NCBI GenBank assembly: GCA_021324435.1
Contig: JAJPIZ010000013.1
Coordinates: forward strand, 1-39,120
Length of the DNA: 39,120 bases
Source: Anaerolineae bacterium
GTDB lineage: Bacteria; Chloroflexota; Anaerolineae; Anaerolineales; Villigracilaceae
Reading direction: 5' to 3'
Positions 8,417-16,427 of the stretch are shown piece by piece. The notes under the pieces were generated by a model. The model did not search any database and was not told the origin of the DNA. It saw nothing but the letters and a program-made list of their open reading frames with translations. Numbering within the stretch: position 1 is the first letter of the stretch; the number at the start of each line of letters is the position of its first letter. A program made the translations under genes and the position numbers.

Positions 8417-9280
8417 TTACGGCGCGACTTGCAGTGATTGTATCAGTGAGTCGAGCAGAGTAAGCGAAGGAGTAAACGATCCCGGTGCGGCGGCATTGAG
8501 TTTATCGGTAATCGCGGCCAGATAGTTGTTGTAAGTCTCCGGCTGAGGGGCGTTCAGATCCGGGAAGGGAACCCCATCCGATGGGATGCTTGCCGATGGA
8601 TCACTGCTCGCAGCCAGAAACGGCGCGCCGATGGGCAGAACTGCTATGATGTAGAATGTCCCGTCGTTGGTGAAGCCCTCGAAGTGATAGAACAATCCTT
8701 CGTTCGAGATCGGACCGATGCCCTGCGCGTATTGCGTAACTGTGCGCAGGCCCGCGCCGCTGGCAAAGGGAATGATCTTGGTTTGCGCGTCAATGACCTG
8801 ATCCGCGTTGAAATAAGGCACGCGCGGCATGATGTCCAGTGTGATCGGCGCGGATGGATTTGCCAGAATATTCTCCAGCCGCGAGACGCTGAAGTCCGCG
8901 CCCGCGTAAACATTGGCGTAATCCTGTTTCGGGTACACCCTGATCTCAGCCAGCGAAAATTTCGCGACTGAATTGTTGTATCCATTCAATGTGAACTCGA
9001 GGTGAGCGGGCGCAACCTCCCATGGCGCGCCGCTCGTTTCATCCACCGCCGCGACTTGTTTACCTGATGCGCCGTCGGCCAGTCCTTCCGGAATCACAAA
9101 ACTGATATTTTGGAATGCAATGCGGATTCCGCTCGATTGTGTCGGCGCGACCGGAGTTAGAGCCTGCATCGTCGAGGCGACGATGGTCGAGACGTTATCT
9201 GCTTGCTGGGTTGCTGTGCCCGACTCGCAAGCCAGCGTTGCGAAAATCAGCGCCAGCATCCCCGCCCAAAGTCTTTTCAT
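8417..9280 (-). CDS. Lipoprotein of unknown function in the homogentisate operon
   Basis: This is a 287-residue lipoprotein with lipobox Cys18 (FATLAC) and a short Gln/Thr-rich linker, as in the SH3b array. The mature part is a single globular region with no motif I recognise. The start at 9280 has GGAGGGG eight bases upstream and overlaps the fahA stop in an ATGA arrangement, which implies translational coupling; longer in-frame readings into fahA are shadows. A segment around residues 84-130 (LEFTLNGYN...VYPKQDYA) suggests a beta-rich fold. Its place between fahA and the GGDEF-like gene is intriguing, but the function is unknown. Confidence 0.8.
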   Translation of the reverse strand: MKRLWAGMLALIFATLACESGTATQQADNVSTIVASTMQALTPVAPTQSSGIRIAFQNISFVIPEGLADGASGKQVAAVDETSGAPWEVAPAHLEFTLNGYNNSVAKFSLAEIRVYPKQDYANVYAGADFSVSRLENILANPSAPITLDIMPRVPYFNADQVIDAQTKIIPFASGAGLRTVTQYAQGIGPISNEGLFYHFEGFTNDGTFYIIAVLPIGAPFLAASSDPSASIPSDGVPFPDLNAPQPETYNNYLAAITDKLNAAAPGSFTPSLTLLDSLIQSLQVAP

Positions 9281-10161
9281 TTTTTGTCCCCTCCAACCGT
9301 GTTTTTCAAAACTCCCAGTCGTTCGATTTCTAACTCGACCACGTCGCCGTGATTCAGCCATGGGCCTTGTGCCTTGGTCAATTCAAGCAGACAGCCTGTT
9401 CCGACTGTGCCCGATCCAATCACATCGCCCGGAAGAAGCGTCACACATTCGGATGCGCGGGCGATAATATCGCCAAACGACCAGTACATGTCTTTGAAAT
9501 TTCCACGCGATCTCTCCACGCCATTGACTCGCGCCCGCATCTCCAACTCATAGACCCCGGGCCGGCCCGCCGATTTATCGGCCAATTCCTCCGCTGTGAC
9601 GATGTACGGCCCAAACGCGGAGGCGAAGTCTTTCCCCTTTGCCGGGCCGAGGCCGACCTTCATCTCTTCGCGTTGTATGTCGCGGGCGGACCAATCGTTG
9701 AAGATGGTGTAACCGAAAATATGCTTCGGTGCATCTTCGGCTTTGATGTCCATGCCGGGTTTGCCGATGACCGCCGCGACTTCCAGTTCATAATCCATTT
9801 CCTTTGTGTATGGAGGATAGGGGATTTCGTCCTCCGGCCCGAAGATGTTGTTGGGATTGGTGAAGTAGAAGATCGGGAACTTATACCATTCGGCGGGAAC
9901 TTCGCGTCCGCGATTGGCGTTGGCGGTCTTGACGTGGGTCTCGAAGGCATAGCCGTCGCGCAGCGTGGTGGGACGGAGCGGCGAATGCAGTCTGACTTCT
10001 GCAAAAGGGAAAGACGCTTTTGACGCGTGCCGCGCGGCTTCGTCCGCGCCGGCTATGATGACGGCGCGCATGTCGGCGTAAGGCAGAGGGTGGACTCGGT
10101 TTTCTTTGACGAGGCCCGGCTGAGGCGGAGTCTGAGGCGTGGAAAAGGTCACGAATTTCAT
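9277..10161 (-). CDS. fahA: Fumarylacetoacetate hydrolase family protein
   Basis: This is a 294-residue member of the small FAH superfamily that hydrolyses C-C bonds of acylpyruvates and fumaryl- or maleylacetoacetate in the cytosol. The metal-binding motif is visible as Glu125-x-Glu127 (DYELEVA) plus Asp156 (FNDWSARD), followed by the KGKDF...FGP segment (about 176-185) typical of the family. It lacks the N-terminal domain of the 420-residue eukaryotic enzyme. Clustering with hppD and hmgA assigns it to the last step of tyrosine breakdown to fumarate and acetoacetate. No gene for maleylacetoacetate isomerase lies nearby, so it may act directly on maleylacetoacetate. The gene start has only a weak ribosome binding site. 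Confidence 0.88.
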   Translation of the reverse strand: MKFVTFSTPQTPPQPGLVKENRVHPLPYADMRAVIIAGADEAARHASKASFPFAEVRLHSPLRPTTLRDGYAFETHVKTANANRGREVPAEWYKFPIFYFTNPNNIFGPEDEIPYPPYTKEMDYELEVAAVIGKPGMDIKAEDAPKHIFGYTIFNDWSARDIQREEMKVGLGPAKGKDFASAFGPYIVTAEELADKSAGRPGVYELEMRARVNGVERSRGNFKDMYWSFGDIIARASECVTLLPGDVIGSGTVGTGCLLELTKAQGPWLNHGDVVELEIERLGVLKNTVGGDKK

Positions 10162-10200
10162 ATTTTATCGGTGGAAGGTTTGAAAGTTGAAAGTCAAAAA

Positions 10201-10230
10201 GTTGGCAGGTTAACTTGTCAACCTGCCAAC
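10201..10230 (-). terminator. Terminator or attenuator between hppD and fahA
   Basis: A perfect 11-bp stem (10201-10211 with 10220-10230) with an 8-nt loop is followed on the minus strand by TTTTT. It lies 16 bases past the hppD stop and 39 before the fahA start, so it would reduce or stop read-through from hppD into the rest of the cluster. Flanking bases form a further imperfect pairing. Confidence 0.75.
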
Positions 10231-10246
10231 CTGAAACTTTGAACCG

Positions 10247-11392
10247 TTACAGATTGCCGCGCTTTTCCTGTTCCAGTTCCAGCGCTTCGAACAGGGCTTT
10301 GAAGTTGCCTTTGCCGAAGCTTTGGGAACCGTGACGTTGGATGACTTCGATGAACATGGTGGGGCGATCCTGGATGGGTCGCGTGAAGATTTGAAGCAGG
10401 TAGCCTTCATCGTCGCGGTCCACGAGGATGCCGAGTTCATGAATGGTCTTCATGTCCTCGTCAATTTTTCCGACGCGCTCCGGCAGGATTTCATAATACG
10501 TATCTGGCACGCGCAGAAATTCCACGCCGTTATCGCGCAACTGCGCGACGGTCTTGAGGATGTCTCCGGTGATCAGCGCGATGTGTTGTGCGCCGGGTGT
10601 GAGATAGTAATCGAGATATTCTTCGATCTGACTTTTCTTCTTGCCCTCGGCAGGTTCATTGATCGGGAACTTGACGCGGCCGTTGCCGTTCTGCATCACC
10701 TTCGACATGAGCGCGGAGTATTCAGTGGAGATGTCTTTGTCGTCGAAGTGCATGAGTTGGCGGAAGCCCATCACTTTGTGATAGAAGTTGACCCATTCGT
10801 TCATCTTGCCGAGTTGCACGTTGCCCACGATGTGATCCACGGCGGCCAGGCCCGTAGATTGAGCTTCTTTATCTTTGATGGGGCGGTAGGTCGGAGCGAA
10901 GACGCCTTTGTAGTCGGCGCGATCTACGAACACGTGCAACGTCTCGCCGTAGGTGCGAATGGCAGATGTGCGAAAGATGCCGAAGTCATCCTTCTCTTCG
11001 CGCGGCGTCCATGCAGATTTGCCGCCGCGTGAAGTGGTTTCCTTCCAGGCTTTTTCAACATCGTCCACTTCCATGGCGATGACTTTGACGCCGTCACCGT
11101 GCACCATGTGATGCGCGGCGATTTCGCTGGTGGGGCTGTATGGCGCTGAGATGACAAACCGCGCCTGCCCGGACTCTAAAACGTACGAGGCAAATTCGCG
11201 GTTGCCTGTCTCCAGGCCTGAGTAGGCGACCGGTTTGAAGCCAAACGCTTTCCACCAGTAATACATGGCGTGTTTGGCGTTACCAACATAAAAGTGGACG
11301 TGGTCAATGGATTTGATCTGCAGGAAGTCGGCTTCCTCGGTCATGGGCCGGGAATCGGCGACGGGCGCAGATTTAGATGCGGTTTTAGTCAT
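10247..11392 (-). CDS. hppD: 4-hydroxyphenylpyruvate dioxygenase
   Basis: This Fe(II) enzyme converts 4-hydroxyphenylpyruvate to homogentisate, the step before HmgA. The 381-residue protein has two vicinal-oxygen-chelate domains (about 26-160 and 180-345). The iron ligands are visible as His187 (AAVDH), His270 (GAQHIAL) and Glu349 (FIEVIQR). The C-terminal helix GNFKALFEALELEQEKRG is a hallmark of the family. AAAGGAG stands in front of the ATG, and a good sigma-70 type promoter lies 28 bases further upstream. It is separated from fahA by a hairpin, so it is probably the first gene of the cluster and expressed above the rest. Confidence 0.96.
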   Translation of the reverse strand: MTKTASKSAPVADSRPMTEEADFLQIKSIDHVHFYVGNAKHAMYYWWKAFGFKPVAYSGLETGNREFASYVLESGQARFVISAPYSPTSEIAAHHMVHGDGVKVIAMEVDDVEKAWKETTSRGGKSAWTPREEKDDFGIFRTSAIRTYGETLHVFVDRADYKGVFAPTYRPIKDKEAQSTGLAAVDHIVGNVQLGKMNEWVNFYHKVMGFRQLMHFDDKDISTEYSALMSKVMQNGNGRVKFPINEPAEGKKKSQIEEYLDYYLTPGAQHIALITGDILKTVAQLRDNGVEFLRVPDTYYEILPERVGKIDEDMKTIHELGILVDRDDEGYLLQIFTRPIQDRPTMFIEVIQRHGSQSFGKGNFKALFEALELEQEKRGNL

Positions 11393-11419
11393 ATCTCTCT
11401 CCTTTGGCTGGATGTGTCG

Positions 11420-11448
11420 ATTCTACGACAAAGGTTGTCCGATTGCAA
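11420..11448 (-). promoter_or_regulatory. Sigma-70 type promoter of hppD
   Basis: On the minus strand TTGCAA (11448-11443) and TAGAAT (11425-11420) are separated by exactly 17 bases and lie upstream of the hppD ribosome binding site. Confidence 0.65.
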
Positions 11449-11480
11449 ATAAGAATTATGAAATGGCGGAAGAAAAAATT

Positions 11481-11560
11481 AAACACAAAGTACGCCAAGG
11501 GCACGAAGGAAAAACGTGTACCTGCACTGTGCCGCAGGCACATGTGCGTACTTTGTGTTT
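11481..11560. repeat. 80-bp inverted-repeat element
   Basis: A perfect 15-bp inverted repeat (11481-11495 with 11546-11560) encloses about 50 bases that contain a further small pairing. It lies between the hppD promoter and the stop codon of the esterase gene. The outer sequence resembles that of the imperfect inverted repeat at 30374-30427, so it may belong to a dispersed intergenic family. Confidence 0.75.
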
Positions 11561-11565
11561 AGAAA

Positions 11566-12486
11566 TTATGGCTTTGGATGCGCGGCAAAGAAATCCCACA
11601 TTATTTTTGTGGCGGAGATGGTCTGCGTGGGTTGATCGCCTCCCGGCCAGGCCGGGCCGTTCCCGCCGGGCCAGGCGTGACCGCCGCCGACAATGGTGTA
11701 GAGTTCGACGGCGGTTCCGTTCGCGCAGTTCGAATAGGCGTCGTGTTGAACATCAGCAAACGATTCGGTTTTTGGCGTGAGCGGACATTGATCGAATTTT
11801 AGCCAGAAGTCAATCGAGTCCTTCACCGACACAAACGGGACTCCGGCCAGCGATTTATCTCCCACGCCGCCGTCATAAGGCACGTGTTCATCCGTGGTGC
11901 CGTGAAAATCAATGACCGATAGCGGCTCTTTTGGATTGCAACGCGCATAATTCAGCGTTCCCGAAACCGGACCGATGGCCGCGAATAAATCGGATGCATC
12001 GCAAGCCAACCGATACGAAAAGATTCCGCCGTTCGATAAACCCGTCGCATAGATTCGTTTCGGGTCAACCTTGACAATGGTTTGTAAATCCGCGATCAGG
12101 GCGCGTACAAATCCGACATCGTCAATTTGATTCGCGACCGCGTAGCCGCAGCAAGTGCCGCCGTTCCACGTCAGTAGTCTGTCGCCGAGGCGGCCATTTC
12201 CATTTGGATAAACGACGATGAATCCTTTTTCGTCCGCCAGAGATTCAAAGTTGCTTGTGCGAATTTGAGTCTCTGCGTTGCCTCCGCCGCCGTGAAAATC
12301 CAGCACGAGCGGCACCGCGTGGCTGCCGTCATACACTGATGGAATGTGAACGATGTAACTGCGTTCGATGCCACCAAAGGTCAATGTGCGGATGGAATCA
12401 GCGGAAGGTGCGGGCGTTGCGCCGGTTCGGGCGCAGGCCAGCAGGCTAAAGGTCAAGGCAAGAAGCGCAGGCAGGGTTCGTTTCAT
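11566..12486 (-). CDS. Secreted or lipid-anchored PHB-depolymerase/feruloyl-esterase family hydrolase
   Basis: This is an extracytoplasmic alpha/beta hydrolase of the LpqC / polyhydroxybutyrate depolymerase-like family, 306 residues from this start. An N-terminal lipobox has Cys18 (FSLLAC). The fold shows the LDFHGGGGNAE oxyanion region, the nucleophile motif GLSNGG, a DFHGTTDEHVPY segment bearing the likely acid, and the catalytic His in GGGHAWPGG. Substrates in this family include esters of hydroxy acids, ferulate and acetyl-xylan; the specific one cannot be told. An in-frame ATG seven codons earlier (12507) is equally possible, as neither has a strong ribosome binding site. It is a single gene, divergent from the mannosyltransferase gene. 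Confidence 0.83.
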   Translation of the reverse strand: MKRTLPALLALTFSLLACARTGATPAPSADSIRTLTFGGIERSYIVHIPSVYDGSHAVPLVLDFHGGGGNAETQIRTSNFESLADEKGFIVVYPNGNGRLGDRLLTWNGGTCCGYAVANQIDDVGFVRALIADLQTIVKVDPKRIYATGLSNGGIFSYRLACDASDLFAAIGPVSGTLNYARCNPKEPLSVIDFHGTTDEHVPYDGGVGDKSLAGVPFVSVKDSIDFWLKFDQCPLTPKTESFADVQHDAYSNCANGTAVELYTIVGGGHAWPGGNGPAWPGGDQPTQTISATKIMWDFFAAHPKP

Positions 12487-12549
12487 GGGGGGCGTGGACC
12501 TTTTCATGCCATGGAGAAATTTTGCAATTCAGAGACCCGATTATAACGT

Positions 12550-12578
12550 TTGACGCGACAATGTCTGTATGCTATAGT
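12550..12578 (+). promoter_or_regulatory. Sigma-70 type promoter of the mannosyltransferase gene
   Basis: TTGACG (12550-12555) and TATAGT (12573-12578) are spaced by 17 bases. They lie 29 bases before the start codon at 12608, and a GAGG box sits in the leader. Confidence 0.75.
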
Positions 12579-12607
12579 CTTGCAATCATACTGGCTGAGG
12601 AACAGAG

Positions 12608-14095
12608 ATGAATCATCTTAGGCTGGATAAACTGAAAGTTCTGTGGAATGAACATCCAAATCTTAGACGCATTTTGCTTGCAGTCATTCTGTGGGGAATC
12701 ACGGCTCTCCTGCTTTTCCCTCGGTTGGGCTATCCTCGAGCAATTGTCTTCGACGAGACCTATATGATTCCCCGCGCACAGCGATACATGCAGGGAATTT
12801 TCTTTCAAGAGTCGCATCCTCCGTTGGGACGCTTGGCGATTGCGCTCGGCCAGATTTTAGTTCATCCTGATGAGCGACCGAGTCAATTCGCGCTGGTGGA
12901 GAAGATTCACGAATCCTGGCCGCAGGATCAGGATATGACCGGCTATCGCCTGATTCCCGCCATCTTTGGCACGCTGATCCCGGTCATTGTTTTTTTCATT
13001 CTCTTGAAAGTTCTGACCGTTGAATTGTATTCCTTCATTATCAGTTTATTCGTAGCCTTCGACAATGCGCTGTTAACGCAGGCTCATTTCGCGTTGTCTG
13101 ATAGTATTTTAATCGGCTTCAGCCTGTTGTCCATTCTTGCTTTTGTCTATTTGTACTTGCAGGACGCTCCTCCAACGCGCTCGGCCTGGATACAATGGAC
13201 TCTGTGGGGCTTCGTCTCAGCGTGTGCGCTCCTGGTCAAGTTTTCGACATGGTTCATACTCGTGCTTGTTCCGCTTTACATGTTGAAGTTGGTTCTAGCG
13301 GGCCAAAAGCGACAGGTTTTCCTGTTCAGCGCAATCTTTGGCGTGACGTTTCTTTTTGTCACGGTCGCGGTCTGGCAACTGCATTTTTCTCTGGTCCCCA
13401 AATTAGACCCGAACAATACGTACGAAATCCCCGCGGACCATCTCGATATTCTGGAGGGGAAGTCGCATCCGAATCCTGTTGTGACGTTCTATATTGAATT
13501 GCGAGATGCTCTTGTTTTTATGGCGCACTATCACGAAGGCGTTCCGAAACTGGATTTGACCAAGCCGGGCGAGATCGGCAGTCCCTGGTTTTGGTGGCCG
13601 CTGGGAGGCCGCGCCATGGATTATCGCTGGGAGACACCGGACGGAAAAACATATCGCTACATTTATCTGATCGGCAACCCGGCTACATGGTTGATTTCTT
13701 TGTTGGGCGTTTTGGCTGGCACGGGGCTGACATTATCCGATTTACTCTTTCGATTCCTCCCGGCGGAGAGACGCAAGTGGCCGTATATTTTTACACTTCT
13801 GTATTGGGCATACATGATCCCGCCGATGTTTGTCCAGCGTGTTCTATATCTTTATCACTATCTCCCGCCTTTAATCATAGGCGTCATGCTGTTTGGCGTC
13901 GTTCTCGCGGAGGCAACTCGTTTATCGTCATCGGCCAAACGAGGCATCCTTTCGGTCTCTCTGATTGCGGCGCTGATTGGATTTTGGGTGTTCAAACCTT
14001 TTACATTCTATGAGCCGCTGACGAACGAACAGGTCCAACAGCGCGCGGTCTGGCCGGCCTGGGACCTGAAATGCGCAACCTGCTCGGATAAGTGA
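12608..14095 (+). CDS. Dolichyl-phosphate-mannose-protein mannosyltransferase family protein (GT39)
   Basis: This 495-residue polytopic membrane glycosyltransferase of the PMT/GT-C type uses polyprenyl-phosphate-mannose to O-mannosylate exported proteins. After the first membrane segment (about 21-38), the loop-1 catalytic Asp49-Glu50 pair stands in VFDETY, followed by the conserved HPPLGR motif (70-75). About ten hydrophobic segments follow, and a WWPLGGR...W loop resembles the PMT extracellular region. A near-consensus promoter and GAGG ribosome binding site precede the ATG. It stands alone. Many lipoproteins with Thr/Pro-rich linkers are encoded nearby and would be plausible acceptors, but that is inference. 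Confidence 0.88.
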   Translation: MNHLRLDKLKVLWNEHPNLRRILLAVILWGITALLLFPRLGYPRAIVFDETYMIPRAQRYMQGIFFQESHPPLGRLAIALGQILVHPDERPSQFALVEKIHESWPQDQDMTGYRLIPAIFGTLIPVIVFFILLKVLTVELYSFIISLFVAFDNALLTQAHFALSDSILIGFSLLSILAFVYLYLQDAPPTRSAWIQWTLWGFVSACALLVKFSTWFILVLVPLYMLKLVLAGQKRQVFLFSAIFGVTFLFVTVAVWQLHFSLVPKLDPNNTYEIPADHLDILEGKSHPNPVVTFYIELRDALVFMAHYHEGVPKLDLTKPGEIGSPWFWWPLGGRAMDYRWETPDGKTYRYIYLIGNPATWLISLLGVLAGTGLTLSDLLFRFLPAERRKWPYIFTLLYWAYMIPPMFVQRVLYLYHYLPPLIIGVMLFGVVLAEATRLSSSAKRGILSVSLIAALIGFWVFKPFTFYEPLTNEQVQQRAVWPAWDLKCATCSDK

Positions 14096-14132
14096 TCTCG
14101 CAGGAAGGCTTTGCGTATTTTGTGAATTCTGT

Positions 14133-14609
14133 TTAAGCCTTTACCCTCACCGCTTTGCCGCCCGTCATCTTTTGTAAATCATCCGGCGTCAATTCAAAGA
14201 TGGCATTGGGCGTTCCCGCCGCGGCCCAGATCGTTTTGTATTGAAGCAAATCTTCATCAAGATACGTTTCCATTTTCTGTGCGTGACCGAGCGGAGGCAC
14301 GCCGCCAATCGCGAAGCCGGTAACGGCGCGCACGAAATCCGCGTCGGCGCGGCCGATGGCTTCGCCCGCGTACTCGCTGATACGTTTTTCGTCCACGCGA
14401 TTCGCGCCGCTGGTCAAAACCAGAATCGGTTTATTGCTCGTCTTGCCCTTGAAGATGAGGGACTTTGTAATTTGTCCCAGCGTGCAACCGGCGCGGTCTG
14501 CGGCTTCCTGTGCGGTGCGCGTGCTTTCAGCGAACTCGATCACGTTGCAGTTAAAACCAAGTGATTGCAGAATATCCTGGACTTTTTGTGCAGAGGGGGA
14601 GAGCGGCAT
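14133..14609 (-). CDS. YbaK/EbsC-family aminoacyl-tRNA deacylase
   Basis: This is a 158-residue single-domain editing protein of the YbaK/ProX family that hydrolyses mischarged aminoacyl-tRNA in trans. Family features include the STRTAQEAADRAGC segment, the strictly conserved Lys in IxKSLIFKG (about residues 49-54) and the GGVPPLGH loop (about 102-109). The open frame continues upstream to 15296, but that part is the antisense of the methyltransferase gene and has no family similarity, so the ATG at 14609 is preferred. The 42-base gap to the divergent methyltransferase gene must hold both leaders. Which mischarged amino acid is removed cannot be told. Confidence 0.88.
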   Translation of the reverse strand: MPLSPSAQKVQDILQSLGFNCNVIEFAESTRTAQEAADRAGCTLGQITKSLIFKGKTSNKPILVLTSGANRVDEKRISEYAGEAIGRADADFVRAVTGFAIGGVPPLGHAQKMETYLDEDLLQYKTIWAAAGTPNAIFELTPDDLQKMTGGKAVRVKA

Positions 14610-14651
14610 GTGATTCGTCCAATGATAGAATTGCGCAGGAGTATAACGCAA

Positions 14652-15356
14652 ATGCCGACTCAGGAAGAGATTTATCAATATCATGCTGTTGAATATGAGG
14701 CGCTTGTTTCGCGGGAAGATTATCAGGGAAATATTCTGAAAGCGATTCAAGCGATTACCAATTTGGAAAACCTGGATGTGCTCGATCTCGGCGCGGGGAC
14801 GGGGCGACTCGCTTGTCTGCTCGCGCCTCATGTGCGGACTATTCTTGCCCTCGATCTTTCGTTGCATATGCTGACGATTGCGCGCGATAAACTGCGCCGC
14901 TTCACGCGGGACAACTGGCTGGCCGCGGCTTCCGATCATCGTTTTCTTCCGCTGGCGCCGCGCGCCGCGGACCTGGTCGTCTCCGGCTGGAGCGTGAGTT
15001 ATGTCGCGGTATGGAATCCGCTTCGGTGGCGGGAAGAAGCGGACGCGTGGCTGGCCGAAGCGCGCCGCGTCCTGCGTCCCGGCGGATGGATCATCCTGTT
15101 CGAATCGCTCGGCACAGGGAATGAGTCGCCGGTGCGATTGGGGCATCTTGAAAATTTCTATAACTGGCTGGATGCAGTTGGTTTCAAAAACAAGTGGATT
15201 CGCACGGATTACAAATTTGAATCGCCTCAGGCGGCGAGCAAGATCGCGGGCTTTTTCTTCGGCGATGACATGAGAGAAAAGATTCTTCGCGAGCAAATGA
15301 CCATTCTGCCGGAATGCACGGGTGTATGGTGGTTGAGAATAGACGATGGACGATAG
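14652..15356 (+). CDS. Class I SAM-dependent methyltransferase
   Basis: This is a 234-residue soluble methyltransferase with Rossmann motif I at LDVLDLGAGTGRLA (about 41-54), an acidic motif II (ILALDLS) and a post-motif (VLRPGGWIILFES). The substrate is not evident. The start at 14652 follows AGGAG; in-frame ATGs further upstream overlap the divergent YbaK gene and are not preferred. The final codons and the TAG stop lie in a short GAC-GAT type repeat that continues into the spacer before the next gene. The alpha/beta hydrolase gene begins 29 bases later on the same strand. Confidence 0.85.
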   Translation: MPTQEEIYQYHAVEYEALVSREDYQGNILKAIQAITNLENLDVLDLGAGTGRLACLLAPHVRTILALDLSLHMLTIARDKLRRFTRDNWLAAASDHRFLPLAPRAADLVVSGWSVSYVAVWNPLRWREEADAWLAEARRVLRPGGWIILFESLGTGNESPVRLGHLENFYNWLDAVGFKNKWIRTDYKFESPQAASKIAGFFFGDDMREKILREQMTILPECTGVWWLRIDDGR

Positions 15357-15371
15357 ACAATAGACGATGGA
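15339..15371. repeat. Short direct repeat overlapping a gene end
   Basis: The 11-bp unit ATAGACGATGG occurs twice (near 15339 and 15360), with a degenerate copy between. The first copy encodes the C-terminus of the methyltransferase and leads into its stop codon. Confidence 0.7.
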
Positions 15372-15385
15372 AAAGAATTGAATTT

Positions 15386-16129
15386 ATGCTGAATTATCGA
15401 ATTGAGGGAAATGGAAGGCCGTTATTGTTGGTTCACGGCTTTGGGATTTCGTTCAACATCTGGCAGAATCTTCTTCCGCTCCTGCGCCCGCATTTTAAGT
15501 TGATCATGCCCGAATTGCCGGGGATCGGTCAATCGCCAATGACGTTGCATGGTCAGGACTATTTATGCGCCTCTGTAGATGGGCTTGAAGAATTGCGCCG
15601 TGTACTGGGCTTCGATTCGTGGGATGTGCTCGGATACTCCACCGGCTCGCGCATTGCCGAGGCTTATGTACAAAGATATTCAAGGCACGTGCAACGCGCC
15701 GTTTTCCTGTGTCCCATGGCTTTGGATATTTTCAAGGTCATGGGTCTGCGCTTCGGATTTTGGATGGATGGTTTTCTTCCCGCTATCGGCACCTGGCTTT
15801 TGCGCGGTCCGCGCCTGAAGTTTTTCATTTCCTTGTTTGGCTTCAATCTCAAGCCCGATCCTCACGCGGATGAATGGTACATGCAGATCGACGCTCTGCC
15901 CGTGCGCGTGTTGAAAGAGACGTTGAAGATGCTGATCCGCGGCGAGGCACGGACCTTCACTGTGCCCGTTCCGTTCTCGATCATTTGGGGTGATGAGGAT
16001 ATTATCCCGGTCACGCCGAGTAAGCGCGGACCGCACGACTATTTCATCCATGCCAATCATGCCGCGCCGGTCGTTGCCGCGGATGAAGTGGCAGGAGCAG
16101 TTTTATCTATTCTGAGTCAGGACTCTTAA
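15386..16129 (+). CDS. Alpha/beta-fold hydrolase
   Basis: This is a 247-residue cytosolic alpha/beta hydrolase. The oxyanion segment LLLVHGFG (13-20), nucleophile Ser85 in GYSTGS, an acid in WGDEDIIPV and the final His in the HANHAAPV region make a complete triad. No substrate-specific feature is visible. The ATG at 15386 gives the usual start directly before the first strand; an upstream extension to 15314 would read through the repeat and overlap the methyltransferase, so it is rejected. The ribosome binding site is weak (GGAAAAGAA). The end overlaps the convergent small membrane protein gene by four bases. Confidence 0.82.
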   Translation: MLNYRIEGNGRPLLLVHGFGISFNIWQNLLPLLRPHFKLIMPELPGIGQSPMTLHGQDYLCASVDGLEELRRVLGFDSWDVLGYSTGSRIAEAYVQRYSRHVQRAVFLCPMALDIFKVMGLRFGFWMDGFLPAIGTWLLRGPRLKFFISLFGFNLKPDPHADEWYMQIDALPVRVLKETLKMLIRGEARTFTVPVPFSIIWGDEDIIPVTPSKRGPHDYFIHANHAAPVVAADEVAGAVLSILSQDS

Positions 16130-16389
16130 TCATCCACTCGTTTTGTCATGAAGCGGTAAGCCAGAATATAAACCCCCGCAACAACGCAATACGACAGAAT
16201 AAAATTCTCGATGCCCTGCGCCAGGCCCGGCAGGAACAGGTCCAGGCTGAGGATGTTGAAGGCATTCAATGCAGAGAGGTCCCCGCGCAGGATGGCGGCG
16301 AGGCCCAGGATCATCAAATGAACACTCCCGAAGAACAGGATGGTTTTGGCGAGCGCTTCTACGAATCGGTTGGACAATACCTTTCTCAT
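16126..16389 (-). CDS. Small two-to-three-segment membrane protein
   Basis: This is an 87-residue hydrophobic protein with segments near residues 12-34 and 58-80, charged ends and a C-terminal Lys-Arg-Val-Asp-Asp tail. I do not recognise a family. A very strong AGGAGG precedes the ATG, which supports it as a real gene. It lies 38 bases after the glycosyltransferase gene on the same strand and may be co-transcribed with it. Confidence 0.72.
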   Translation of the reverse strand: MRKVLSNRFVEALAKTILFFGSVHLMILGLAAILRGDLSALNAFNILSLDLFLPGLAQGIENFILSYCVVAGVYILAYRFMTKRVDD

Positions 16390-16427
16390 GGAATCCTCCT
16401 GATTAAAGTCTGCTTTTCGCTCATTGG

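Noticed and set aside
14610-15296. N-terminal extension of the YbaK-family gene
   Set aside because: The frame stays open, but this part is antisense to the methyltransferase gene and has no similarity to the family.
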